Assembly: GCA_018064925.1 (NCBI GenBank)
Contig: JAGHUH010000030.1
Coordinates: 1-50,954 of the forward strand
Direction: 5' to 3'
Source: Candidatus Cacconaster stercorequi
Lineage (GTDB): Bacteria > Bacillota > Clostridia > Oscillospirales > Oscillospiraceae
Length of the DNA: 50,954 nt
Part shown: positions 32,814 to 40,536 of the stretch, piece after piece
Layout: each line of letters starts with the position of its first letter
Numbering within the stretch: position 1 is the first letter of the stretch
Made by a program: the position numbers and the translations under genes
The notes under the pieces: model-generated
What the model was told of the DNA's origin: nothing
The model's database searches: none
Seen by the model: the letters and a program-made list of their open reading frames with translations, nothing else

Positions 32814-32858
32814 TGGTGGAGATAAGCGGGATCGAACCGCTGACCTCTTGAATGCCAT
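32814..32858 (-). other. 3' half of tRNA-Ala(GGC), putative attachment site
   Basis: The complement reads the 3' half of an alanine tRNA: anticodon loop ATGGCAT (anticodon GGC), 3' anticodon strand TCAAG, variable loop AGGTC, T-arm AGCGG-TTCGATC-CCGCT, acceptor strand TATCTCC, A and CCA. The 5' half is missing; the match stops at the anticodon loop. This is the usual product of integration by a tyrosine recombinase into a tRNA gene. The truncated side faces right, towards the defence island. Confidence 0.72.
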
Positions 32859-32973
32859 CGGCGGAAAATTGTTGAATTTGACGAAACTGCACGTATATAT
32901 TTGTACACAATAGCACAAAAAGAACCCATTTACATTTCAATTTGTCCGGCTGGTACAGGTAGTCTTGCCCTGT

Positions 32974-33035
32974 TTCCGGTATCAATTCCGGTATACAAAA
33001 TTGCGAAGAATTCGGAAAATTGCGAAGGATTCCGG
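32974..33035. repeat. two tandem direct repeats before the Fic gene
   Basis: TTCCGGTAT occurs twice (32974-32982, 32986-32994), then AAAATTGCGAAGAATTCGG (32997-33015) is followed directly by AAAATTGCGAAGGATTCCGG (33016-33035). They lie 30 to 90 bp upstream of the Fic start and may be operators or recombination debris. Apart from these, the hairpin and the tRNA fragment, nothing else is seen in 32,703-33,067. Confidence 0.6.
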
Positions 33036-33067
33036 AGACAAAAAAACAGTCAAAGGACGATTGAAAA

Positions 33068-34015
33068 ATGAACTACATATCTATCAAAGACGCAGCCCTG
33101 AAATGGGGCATTTCTGAGCGAATGGTCTACGTCTATTGCGACAGCGGACGCGTAAAAGGTGCGTATCTCGACGGCAGCATATGGCTGATTCCGGAGAATG
33201 CGGAGAAGCCCAAGCGGAAGAAAGCCGAACCGACCAACCGGCCGACGCCGCCCAAGCTTCTGCGCAAGATAACCCATCAAAAGTACTCAACAAATTACAC
33301 CGGCCTGTATGACTATGTGCAGATCAACATGGCGTACAGCAACTGCCGGATGGCAAGCAACCGCATGACACGGGAGCAGGTGGAGGCGCTCTACAAGACC
33401 GACAAGATCACGTTCCTCAACGAGCCGCTGAAAGTCAACGACCTTATCGAAGTCCGAAACCAGTTCCGCTGCCTCGATTACGTTCTGGATCAGGCCATGA
33501 CTCCCATCACGCAGACGATGATTCGGAAGCTGCACACTCTGACTCTCGCTGACGGCTGGCGTCATAAGCGCAGAGAAACCTTGCCCGGTACATATCGCAA
33601 GTACGTCGCTTCCCCTTCTTTCACCAACGCCGCTCCTGCGGAGAAGATCAACGAAGAGATGGGCAGTCTGATCAAAACCTATGAAGCAGCGGAGAGGATC
33701 GCATTCCGCGACATTCTTGATTTCCACGTCCGATTCGAGCGCATCCGGCCCTTTGACGACTGCAACGGTCGTGTGGGACGAATGCTCATGTTCAAAGAGT
33801 GCCTGCGGCACGGCATCACACCGTTCATCCTCGATGACAAACGCCGTCATCAGTATCTGGAAGGCATCCGTCATTGGGATGAAGATCCTGACATTCTCAC
33901 GGAAGTCTGCCTTGCCGCTCAGGATCGCTTTTCCGCGCAGATCGACCTGCAGGAGCTCCTCAAACGGCACGGTGAGTTCACGCGTATGCGCAAACATGAA
34001 GAATGGGGTGAATAG
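33068..34015 (+). CDS. Fic-fold protein with N-terminal DNA-binding domain and altered active site
   Basis: This 315-residue protein has an N-terminal MerR/excisionase-like helix-turn-helix (ISIKDAALKWGISERMVYVY, with a wing ending near GSIWLIP), a basic linker, and a Fic domain (about residues 90-270). The Fic core reads RPFDDCNGRVGR, where AMPylating enzymes have HPF-x-DGNGR-xx-R: the catalytic His is Arg (CGG codon) and a core Gly is Cys. The other Fic features, including the GTYR flap region and the MFKECLRHGITPF helix, are intact. It may therefore be an inactive binding version or a repressor. Only weak ribosome-binding sequence precedes the ATG. Confidence 0.85.
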   Translation: MNYISIKDAALKWGISERMVYVYCDSGRVKGAYLDGSIWLIPENAEKPKRKKAEPTNRPTPPKLLRKITHQKYSTNYTGLYDYVQINMAYSNCRMASNRMTREQVEALYKTDKITFLNEPLKVNDLIEVRNQFRCLDYVLDQAMTPITQTMIRKLHTLTLADGWRHKRRETLPGTYRKYVASPSFTNAAPAEKINEEMGSLIKTYEAAERIAFRDILDFHVRFERIRPFDDCNGRVGRMLMFKECLRHGITPFILDDKRRHQYLEGIRHWDEDPDILTEVCLAAQDRFSAQIDLQELLKRHGEFTRMRKHEEWGE

Positions 34016-34123
34016 AATGATGTATTTCTTTGATTGCCATTTTGATATGAACACCTTGAGAATTAATCCTATCTAAGCAAAAGCAGCTGCCGGATCATTG
34101 AAATGACCCGGCAGCTGTTCTCT

Positions 34124-34375
34124 TTATTCTTCTGTATCGTCTTCGAAAGAATACTCGTTCAGTTCATCAAAATCCAGGAACTCCGCTAATGTCATATTGA
34201 AAGCCAGTGCAATCTTGTGAAGCGTTTTGACGCGGGGATTCTTCGTCAAACCTCGGACAATGTTATCGAGCGTTGACTGTTTCACATCGCTCATGGTTGC
34301 CAGCTTGTTAATTGCAATACCACGCTCTTTGCAAAGTTTTCGGATTCTCTTTACATACAGGTCAGAATAATTCAT
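34124..34375 (-). CDS. XRE-family transcriptional repressor
   Basis: This 83-residue helix-turn-helix protein reads RIRKLCKERGIAINKLATMS then VKQSTLDNIVRGLTKNPRVK and TLHKIALAFNMTLAEFLDF, a textbook XRE domain, with an acidic tail. ATG 34375 follows GAGGACGG. It is divergent from the SLOG + U32-like cassette, and the gap holds three copies of an ACCCG-N4-CGGGT-type palindrome, the expected binding sites for this protein. It is convergent with the Fic gene. Confidence 0.9.
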   Translation of the reverse strand: MNYSDLYVKRIRKLCKERGIAINKLATMSDVKQSTLDNIVRGLTKNPRVKTLHKIALAFNMTLAEFLDFDELNEYSFEDDTEE

Positions 34376-34400
34376 GGCAACCGTCCTCATCGTTATCATT

Positions 34401-34414
34401 ACCCGTTTGTGGGT
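34401..34414. promoter_or_regulatory. operator-like palindrome 1
   Basis: ACCCGTTTGTGGGT, a variant with one arm mismatch of the perfect palindromes at 34449 and 34499. It lies about 26 bp upstream of the XRE gene start, suited to autoregulation. Confidence 0.6.
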
Positions 34415-34448
34415 TAATATGATGATAACGGTGAAAGCCAGTTATTTT

Positions 34449-34462
34449 ACCCGAATACGGGT
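34449..34462. promoter_or_regulatory. operator-like palindrome 2
   Basis: ACCCGAATACGGGT, perfect 5-bp arms. Its last base is the first T of the TTGACT -35 element (34462-34467) of the rightward cassette promoter. Confidence 0.75.
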
Positions 34463-34491
34463 TGACTTCACAAATATTGATGCCGTAGAAT
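34462..34491 (+). promoter_or_regulatory. promoter of the SLOG + U32-like cassette
   Basis: TTGACT (34462-34467), 18-bp spacer, TAGAAT (34486-34491). It is bracketed by palindromes 2 and 3, so repressor bound to both would block polymerase. Confidence 0.7.
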
Positions 34492-34498
34492 AAACTAT

Positions 34499-34512
34499 AC
34501 CCGAATACGGGT
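34499..34512. promoter_or_regulatory. operator-like palindrome 3
   Basis: ACCCGAATACGGGT, identical to palindrome 2 and 50 bp from it, lying over the expected transcription start of the cassette. Confidence 0.75.
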
Positions 34513-34534
34513 AATCTTTGCGTGAGGTATCAAT

Positions 34535-35002
34535 ATGCCAGTCTGTACGTTTTTCGGGCATCGTGACTGCCCGTCATCCATCAAACCAAAACTGCGTGAG
34601 GTTCTGATCGATCTGATTGAGAATCAGTCTGTGGATATGTTTTATGTTGGCAATAAAGGAGCATTTGATCGGCTCGTGCGCTCCGTTCTGCGGGAGCTGG
34701 AACAGGAATACCCCCAGATCAATTACGCCGTAGTTTTGGAGCATATGCCCGGTAAACAGAACGAAGATTACCCGGAGGACTTTTCGGATACCATGCTGCC
34801 GGAGGGCATCGAGACAGTCCCTCCCCGCTTTGCGATTGTCTGGCGCAACAAGTGGATGCTGCGTCAGTCTGACTATGTTGTGACCTACATCACCCACTCC
34901 TGGGGCGGCGCAGCGCAGTTCGCAGAAATGGCGGTGCGGCAGAAGAAAACAGTCATCAATCTCACAGAGCCTTCTTTACGAAGTTCAGATTCGAGCCTAT
35001 AA
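34535..35002 (+). CDS. SLOG-superfamily protein (YspA/DUF1273-like)
   Basis: This 155-residue single-domain protein opens with VCTFFGHRDCPSSIKPKL and shows FYVGNKGAFDRLVRSVLREL, LEHMP, and a C-terminal THSWGGAAQFAEMAVRQKK (SLOG glycine-rich loop and tail). SLOG proteins bind or make nucleotide-derived ligands; several members sit in defence operons. GAGGT precedes the ATG. It is the first gene of a cassette with the U32-like gene 35 bp downstream, under a promoter flanked by XRE-type palindromes. It is only distantly like the SLOG protein at 11546. Confidence 0.8.
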   Translation: MPVCTFFGHRDCPSSIKPKLREVLIDLIENQSVDMFYVGNKGAFDRLVRSVLRELEQEYPQINYAVVLEHMPGKQNEDYPEDFSDTMLPEGIETVPPRFAIVWRNKWMLRQSDYVVTYITHSWGGAAQFAEMAVRQKKTVINLTEPSLRSSDSSL

Positions 35003-35037
35003 TAAGAACAACACAATGAAAGTGAGGCGGTACGGAC

Positions 35038-35931
35038 ATGGATAAGAAAGCATACTACCATCTTCCCGGTTTATTTGAGTTCTATGACCTGTATTGCGGC
35101 TTCCTGCCTCTTTTCCGCGAGCACCGTGAATATTTCTATGATTGGTGCGACATCGGCTCCATCTATGGAGCGTCGGCAGACTGTCTCTGGGGCGGTGGCC
35201 GCGTCGGGTTCGGCGACAACAACCCGCAGGAAGTCTTGGAGTTGATGCGTGAATACGGCATTTCGGCTCGTCTGACATTCAGCAATTCTCTACTGCGGGA
35301 AGAACACCTTGCAGATAGAAAATGCAATCAGCTCTGCGCCATGTTTGAGGAAGCCGGAGAAAATGGAGTGATCGTCCACTCCGATCTGCTTCTTAAGTAT
35401 CTGAAAAAGAAATATCCCGGTCTGTACCTCGTTTCCTCCACCACGAAAGTCCTGACCGATTTCCGGGATTTTGAAAACGAGTTGAACCGGGATGATTTCC
35501 GCTATGTGGTGCCGGACTTCCGACTGAATAAGGCTTTCGATGAGCTTAGTCCCCTATCTCAGTCGCTGAAAGATAAAGCGGAATTTCTCTGCAATGAGTG
35601 CTGCTGGTTCGGCTGCTATGACCGGAAAGCCTGCTATGAAAACGTCAGCCGTAAAAGTCTCGGCGAAAACTGCCCCGATCATGTCTGCATCGCTCCGGAC
35701 GGCAGCGAGGGTTATCGGTTTTCCAAGGCAATGGAAAATCCGGGCTTTATCGGCATCGACGACATTCGAAACACTTACCTGTCCATGGGCTTCTCCCATT
35801 TCAAGATCGAGGGCCGCAGCCTCGGCAGCGCGTTGATCCTGGAATTTCTACTTTACTACATGACCAAGCCGGAGTATCAAATTCACGTCCGAGAAGCGAT
35901 CTATCTGGACAGTATGCTGGATTTGTTTTGA
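35038..35931 (+). CDS. U32-peptidase-like cysteine-rich protein of unknown function
   Basis: This 297-residue protein is not in a named family that I can assign with certainty. Its layout suggests the TIM barrel of U32 ('collagenase-like') proteins: SIYGASADCLWGGGR near the N-terminus, RLTFSNSLL, VHSDLLLKYLKKKYPG, VSSTTK, then a cysteine cluster (CNECCWFGCYDRKACYE, CPDHVC) where U32 proteins bind a [4Fe-4S] cluster, and HFKIEGR near the C-terminus, a U32 hallmark. GAGGCGG precedes the ATG. It is probably cotranscribed with the SLOG gene. Confidence 0.65.
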   Translation: MDKKAYYHLPGLFEFYDLYCGFLPLFREHREYFYDWCDIGSIYGASADCLWGGGRVGFGDNNPQEVLELMREYGISARLTFSNSLLREEHLADRKCNQLCAMFEEAGENGVIVHSDLLLKYLKKKYPGLYLVSSTTKVLTDFRDFENELNRDDFRYVVPDFRLNKAFDELSPLSQSLKDKAEFLCNECCWFGCYDRKACYENVSRKSLGENCPDHVCIAPDGSEGYRFSKAMENPGFIGIDDIRNTYLSMGFSHFKIEGRSLGSALILEFLLYYMTKPEYQIHVREAIYLDSMLDLF

Positions 35932-35960
35932 ACGTGAACCCCTTGGTTTTACCGGATAAG

Positions 35961-36002
35961 AAGCACCCGTTTACTTGACATATGTCAAGTAAACGGGTGC
36001 TT
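35961..36002. terminator. bidirectional terminator, perfect 21-bp palindrome
   Basis: AAGCACCCGTTTACTTGACA TA and its exact complement TA TGTCAAGTAAACGGGTGCTT form a 42-bp perfect palindrome between convergent gene ends, with As before and Ts after it. Confidence 0.85.
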
Positions 36003-36015
36003 TGATTCTTTGAAA

Positions 36016-37800
36016 CTACGCTTTCAATTCTTCCAAATACTCTACGACATTGCGGTAGAATACATCTTCTGAACTCTGGTTTTCCCCGCGGTAAAGCACC
36101 GTTTTTTTCGTGATCGTACCGAACTCATGCTCTGTCTGCTTCAGTTTATCTTCGTCGTTCAGATGTCGGTACTGGTTTTTTGTAATCTGATCGCTGTGCT
36201 TGATCTCATACAGTTCGCAGGTCATGCTGTCTGTATCCTGAATGACCATATCAAATTCACCGATTGGGAACAGCAGCTTAAAGGCACGTTTGTTCTTCGG
36301 CAGCATCTTCACGGTTTCCAGAAGGACGATCTCCTCCAGCATCCGACCTCTGACTTCTTCAAGAATCTGATTCTCGATCTCTTTTCTTTCTTTCGCCGGA
36401 TACTGTTTGAACACTTCATCCCTCATCAGCGAGAATACCAATGCCTGCGCCTGGCAATATCGCATTCCCGGCTGTGAAAACAGGTATCCTTTCTTCCTGA
36501 TCTCAATTCCAATCGATTCAACGGGAGCCGGGACAATCAAGTCCAGAATGCTCAGGTACTCCTGAATTTCTGCGATGTGGGCATCGGTGACTTCAACGGT
36601 CGTATCTTTCTTGTTCTTGATTTCCAGAATCTCCATCAGTCTGGCAGTCACCGCTTCGGTATCGATCATATCAAGAATGCTGGTCTCACCGCTCAAAGCT
36701 GCCCGTTTCCGCTGAATCTGCGCAGACGAGCCCAGATCATGGGATTCAAAATCGCGAGTGATAACAGAAACCAGGAATCTGTGGTTCATGTCCTCGATGA
36801 TTCGATTGACCGCATTCGTCAGTTCTTTCTTTTCATAAAGGTCGATCAGGTTCCGGAAATGGCCGCCGCTCTGATAGCAGGCCAGACTGTGCTGGATATT
36901 CCTTGCAATGGCGGTGTCAATGTATCTCCTGGTGGATTCATCATCCCGGAAAGAAACACCCTCATCGTTCAGCTCCGGATCATCGAAATCCGTTTCTCCG
37001 ACACGGAAGGTTCCGCCATACCGGATATACTCATCAATATCGTGGATGCCAAGGAGTCTTGCATATTCTCTGAACGGAATAAAGGTCGTGTGAATCGTTA
37101 CAGCCCTGTCGTAGAGTTCTTCATCCGCGGAGATCGCGAAACCCAGCGAATCCGTGCCGGACAGAACGATCTTCATCCCGAACATCGCATATACATCAGA
37201 AAACAGAGAGGCTCCGTCAATGAAGTCTTTGAGCAGCGTTACCTCATCAATGAAAACATACTGATACCCCAGCCCGGACAGCAGCTTCAGATCATGGTTC
37301 AAGTTCGCCATGCTGTCCGTTGTCATGATCTTGATATACGCAGTCTTATCTTTGGGCAGCTCCGAAATGGCCTGTATCAGTATCGTTGTCTTTCCGGTTC
37401 TGCGCAGTCCGTAAATCAGGCAGACCTTGCCACTTACATCGGAATGAAGATACTTTTTCAGAACGCTCATGCATTCCCGTTGCCCGAACTTTTCCACGCT
37501 CCTGCAAGCAGCGGTCAACTCGTTCTGTGTCTTTACATTCGTGAGAAACGGTTCTGTTTCAACGCTCCCGCCATTCTTGAGATTGCGGTATTCAATTTCC
37601 AGTGCTTTCCGCCGTTCTACTGCCGCAGCGATATCCGCTTCCTCTTCGGCTTTGATATATCTGCTTCTCGTTTTCCCGTCTTCTCTCCACTGGAGGTACA
37701 TTCTGGATTTACCGCGAATCGTCTTGTGGGTGATGTTCCCGACGGGGAGCTTACTAATTTCGTCAAGGATCTCGGTCAGCCGTTTTTCTGCGTTTTCCAT
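36016..37800 (-). CDS. AAA ATPase with C-terminal PD-(D/E)XK-like domain (DUF4143-type)
   Basis: This 594-residue protein has a DUF6788-like N-terminal domain (KTIRGKSRMYLQWREDGKTR), a coiled helix, then a P-loop ATPase (Walker A GLRRTGKTT, Walker B YVFIDEVTLL, sensor LSGTDSLGF), a winged-helix middle part, and a C-terminal nuclease-like domain with GEFDMVI followed by CELYEIKHS (D...ExK). This is the layout of DUF4143/ATPase-nuclease proteins of mobile and defence loci. GGAGG precedes the ATG. It has its own promoter within the hairpin of the upstream terminator. Confidence 0.82.
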   Translation of the reverse strand: MENAEKRLTEILDEISKLPVGNITHKTIRGKSRMYLQWREDGKTRSRYIKAEEEADIAAAVERRKALEIEYRNLKNGGSVETEPFLTNVKTQNELTAACRSVEKFGQRECMSVLKKYLHSDVSGKVCLIYGLRRTGKTTILIQAISELPKDKTAYIKIMTTDSMANLNHDLKLLSGLGYQYVFIDEVTLLKDFIDGASLFSDVYAMFGMKIVLSGTDSLGFAISADEELYDRAVTIHTTFIPFREYARLLGIHDIDEYIRYGGTFRVGETDFDDPELNDEGVSFRDDESTRRYIDTAIARNIQHSLACYQSGGHFRNLIDLYEKKELTNAVNRIIEDMNHRFLVSVITRDFESHDLGSSAQIQRKRAALSGETSILDMIDTEAVTARLMEILEIKNKKDTTVEVTDAHIAEIQEYLSILDLIVPAPVESIGIEIRKKGYLFSQPGMRYCQAQALVFSLMRDEVFKQYPAKERKEIENQILEEVRGRMLEEIVLLETVKMLPKNKRAFKLLFPIGEFDMVIQDTDSMTCELYEIKHSDQITKNQYRHLNDEDKLKQTEHEFGTITKKTVLYRGENQSSEDVFYRNVVEYLEELKA

Positions 37801-37823
37801 CGCACATTCCTCCTTGCAGATAT

Positions 37824-37852
37824 AGTATAACCCAAAAGCAGCTAAAAAGCAA
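37824..37852 (-). promoter_or_regulatory. promoter of the AAA ATPase gene
   Basis: On the minus strand: TTGCTT (complement of 37847-37852), 17-bp spacer, TATACT (complement of 37824-37829). The -35 lies in the arm of the adjacent hairpin. Confidence 0.6.
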
Positions 37853-37881
37853 CTATGTTTAGTTGCTTTTTAGCTGCTTTT
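37834..37881. terminator. terminator of the defence operon
   Basis: A 22-bp perfect stem (37834-37855 with 37860-37881) with a 4-nt loop; arms begin AAAAGCAGCTAAAAAGC and end in TTTT. It lies 23 bp after the nuclease-helicase stop codon. Confidence 0.85.
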
Positions 37882-37903
37882 TTGAATGGATGTTCAGTTT
37901 TAT

Positions 37904-40177
37904 TTACTGCCAGTTTTTACGCCCAAAATATTCTTCCAGCTTTTCATCGCAGATTCTTTCAATCTCTGCCTTTTCCTCTTTGCCCAGATGCTTCCATACG
38001 GATTCATCTACCTGCACGATACCAAGCGTCTTGGTATGCCGGAGCATCTGCATATCTTCAAATCGTTTGAACGGATTGGAGAGGATGTTTCGCTCTGCTT
38101 CTTTATCCGTGTAGCCACCTTTGGCGAAGATGCTGTTTGCTTTCTCAACCTTCAGCCCCGCGGCACGGCGGCCCTCATAGTAAGAGCGGAAATAGCTGAC
38201 AATGTCATCCAGCTTGATGCGCCCCTTGTCATCGGCATACAGCATGACTACCTTAATCAGCACCGGTTTGTAGGAATAGCTCATATCCATCTGTCGGATC
38301 ATATCCATGAACATATCCTTGCGGTTGCTGTCATCGATCAGCGTCCAGCCATACTGTTCCGCATACTTCTGCAAGGTTTCTTCTTTGAAATACTTGAAGG
38401 TACGGTGTTCACTCATGGGCACAACCAAATCGGGAACAAGTTTTCCCTCCCGTACATATCGCTCGATGGTCTCCGTTTGCACATCCACACGGCGCACGAA
38501 CTCCATCTGCGAGATCATGCCTTCCGCTTCTTCCTGCCAGTTGAAAATATCTACCAGCTCATAGTCCGTGGCATCCACCGGCCAGTCGATCAGTGCTTTC
38601 GGCTTCTCGCCCTTGGCATAGAGATCAGCTTCCGCAGCTTTCTGCGCGCCGGGTGCTACAGCCAACTGTCCCGGCTTGTAGTCCTTCAGCTTGAACAGGC
38701 GGTGCAGCGACTGCGGCATGTTGTACTGACTCGCGTTGTCCACGAAGTCAAATACCATCAGGCTTTCCTTGCCTTCGTATAGTCGCATCCCTCTGCCGAG
38801 CTGCTGCGTATAAAGTACTTTGGACATGGTGGGCCGTGCCATGAACAGCACTTCCGTTTCCGGGCAGTCCCAGCCCTCGTTGAGAAGATCGCAGGCGCAG
38901 AGCACCTGAATCTCCCGGTTCACGAACTTGTCCTGAAACTCTTTCCGTTCTGACTGCTTCATGCTTCCGGAAACCGAAGCGGCATTGATACCCGCTTCCC
39001 GGAACAGCTCTGCAATCTGCTCTGCGTGCTTGACCGATGCGCAGAACACGACAGTACGTTTGTCCCTCACATATTGCAGCCAAGTGTCCACGATCAGCTT
39101 GTTCCTCTCTGGCACATAGATTTTGCTCTCCAGATCGCGGATGTTGTACTGAACGCTGTTGAAACGAACCTTGGTCAAGTCGATGTTCGTATGAATGCGG
39201 ATACAGCGGATCGGCACCAGCTCGCCGATCTCCACAGCAGTCTGAATGTCCAGCTTGTGCGCCGTATTCTTGAAAATGTCCAGGATAACCTGATTGTCGT
39301 TGGTTCGCTCCGGCGTTGCCGTCAGGCCGAGAGTAAACGCCGGTTTGAAATAGGACAGTACCTTCTGATACGTTTCCGCTGAAGCATGATGCGCCTCATC
39401 GACAATCAGATAATCGAAAGCGTTATCCTTGAAGGAATCCAGATGCAGCGCCACACTCTGTACGCTGCCGCATACAACATGAGCATTCGGCTGCTTGATG
39501 GCCTCCATATAGCGACCAACCGTAACGCTGGGCCACAGCTTGCGGAACGTCTCGGTTGCCTGATTGACCAGCTCCTGCGTATGCGCCAGAAACAGCACAC
39601 GACCGCCACATCGCTTGGCGTCCATAACCGCCGTCACAGTTTTTCCTGTGCCGGTAGCATGATATAGCAGCGCGATAGTTTCGCTGTTGTCGCGCATTTT
39701 CTCCAGAGCTTTCAGTGCCTCTTTCTGGTGCTCTTTCAGCTCCAGATTTGTGCCGTCCAGTGCCTTGCCACGCTGTTGGGGCAGATAGTCCTCAATCTCC
39801 CGGAATTGTGGATGGCTGCCGAGGAACACGCGCAGCTCGTCCTTCACCGCCTCCGGCTGGATCTGCATCTGCCGAACCGCCCAGCGGTACACATCCCAGC
39901 CGAGGTGGATCATGCTGTTTTGCTTCAAAAGATCATCGTAGAACTTATTGGAGGCAACGAGGCTTTTGTTGTGAGAGGTCTCGTCATCGATCTCGATGGC
40001 AACACGGCGGGCACCGTTTTCCAGCACAAAGTCAGCATAACGGCTGTTCTGATAAATGTCATAGAAATGGTACTGCGAATAGAGATACCCCGCTTTTTCT
40101 GCGCCAAAGGTATCTGTAAAAAGGTCTATGAACAGATCTTCCGCCACGCTGCCGGATGCAGAATGGTACTGTGCCAT
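37904..40177 (-). CDS. SF2 helicase with N-terminal restriction-nuclease-like domain
   Basis: This 757-residue protein has an N-terminal PD-(D/E)XK-like segment (about residues 1-110: YADFVLENGARRVAIEIDDE, D...ExD), followed by a DEAD/DEAH SF2 helicase: HATGTGKT, YLIVDEAHHAS, LGLTATPERT, then VVFCASVKHAEQI and QQLGRGMRLYEGK in the second RecA domain, and a long alpha-helical C-terminus. Such proteins act in restriction-like defence. GAGGTGAT, which overlaps the stop of the small HTH gene, precedes ATG 40177. It is the last gene of the leftward operon. Confidence 0.87.
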   Translation of the reverse strand: MAQYHSASGSVAEDLFIDLFTDTFGAEKAGYLYSQYHFYDIYQNSRYADFVLENGARRVAIEIDDETSHNKSLVASNKFYDDLLKQNSMIHLGWDVYRWAVRQMQIQPEAVKDELRVFLGSHPQFREIEDYLPQQRGKALDGTNLELKEHQKEALKALEKMRDNSETIALLYHATGTGKTVTAVMDAKRCGGRVLFLAHTQELVNQATETFRKLWPSVTVGRYMEAIKQPNAHVVCGSVQSVALHLDSFKDNAFDYLIVDEAHHASAETYQKVLSYFKPAFTLGLTATPERTNDNQVILDIFKNTAHKLDIQTAVEIGELVPIRCIRIHTNIDLTKVRFNSVQYNIRDLESKIYVPERNKLIVDTWLQYVRDKRTVVFCASVKHAEQIAELFREAGINAASVSGSMKQSERKEFQDKFVNREIQVLCACDLLNEGWDCPETEVLFMARPTMSKVLYTQQLGRGMRLYEGKESLMVFDFVDNASQYNMPQSLHRLFKLKDYKPGQLAVAPGAQKAAEADLYAKGEKPKALIDWPVDATDYELVDIFNWQEEAEGMISQMEFVRRVDVQTETIERYVREGKLVPDLVVPMSEHRTFKYFKEETLQKYAEQYGWTLIDDSNRKDMFMDMIRQMDMSYSYKPVLIKVVMLYADDKGRIKLDDIVSYFRSYYEGRRAAGLKVEKANSIFAKGGYTDKEAERNILSNPFKRFEDMQMLRHTKTLGIVQVDESVWKHLGKEEKAEIERICDEKLEEYFGRKNWQ

Positions 40178-40186
40178 GGGATCACC

Positions 40187-40534
40187 TCAGTCTTTTTTTC
40201 TAAAAGTATCTCTATCCGGTATTTTTCCAAGTCGAACCAATCTTGAAGCAATTCCGCCAGTTGAACGCTTAAAATATTCGCATATTTCTTTACGTGTTTT
40301 TCCTTCTTCATACATTTGGGACAAGGTTCTATCGTCCTCACTTGTCCATGGCTTTCCCGCATTTTCTGGCTGTGGTTTTTGTTTCTTTTCAGAAAGAGCT
40401 GAAAGAATCGTATGAAATGCCCGAATCACGTCTGCCTGATTGCAAGAGTCCTCTGGAGGCAGAACTTCCCCCGTTAGTGGGTTAACCCCATCGGCTAACC
40501 CTTCAATGATTTCTTTCGCGCGAAGAATATCCAT
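40187..40534 (-). CDS. small HTH (Myb/SANT-like) protein
   Basis: This 115-residue protein has an N-terminal helical domain (ILRAKEIIEGLADGVNPLTG followed by NQADVIRAFHTILSAL) and a C-terminal helix-turn-helix, KPWTSEDDRTLSQMYEEGKT then RKEICEYFKRSTGGIASRLV. The N-terminal segment is the kind seen attached to SF1/SF2 helicases, so it is probably a DNA-binding or adaptor partner of the helicase 9 bp downstream. AGGAGG precedes the ATG. Confidence 0.72.
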   Translation of the reverse strand: MDILRAKEIIEGLADGVNPLTGEVLPPEDSCNQADVIRAFHTILSALSEKKQKPQPENAGKPWTSEDDRTLSQMYEEGKTRKEICEYFKRSTGGIASRLVRLGKIPDRDTFRKKD

Positions 40535-40536
40535 AG

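Noticed and set aside
32971-33040. CRISPR-like repeats upstream of the Fic gene
   Set aside because: Only two tandem copies each with no spacers between them and no cas genes in the window.
34535-35931. The SLOG cassette as a toxin-antitoxin pair
   Set aside because: The gene sizes (155 and 297 residues), the families and the separate repressor gene do not fit known toxin-antitoxin layouts; no toxin fold is visible.
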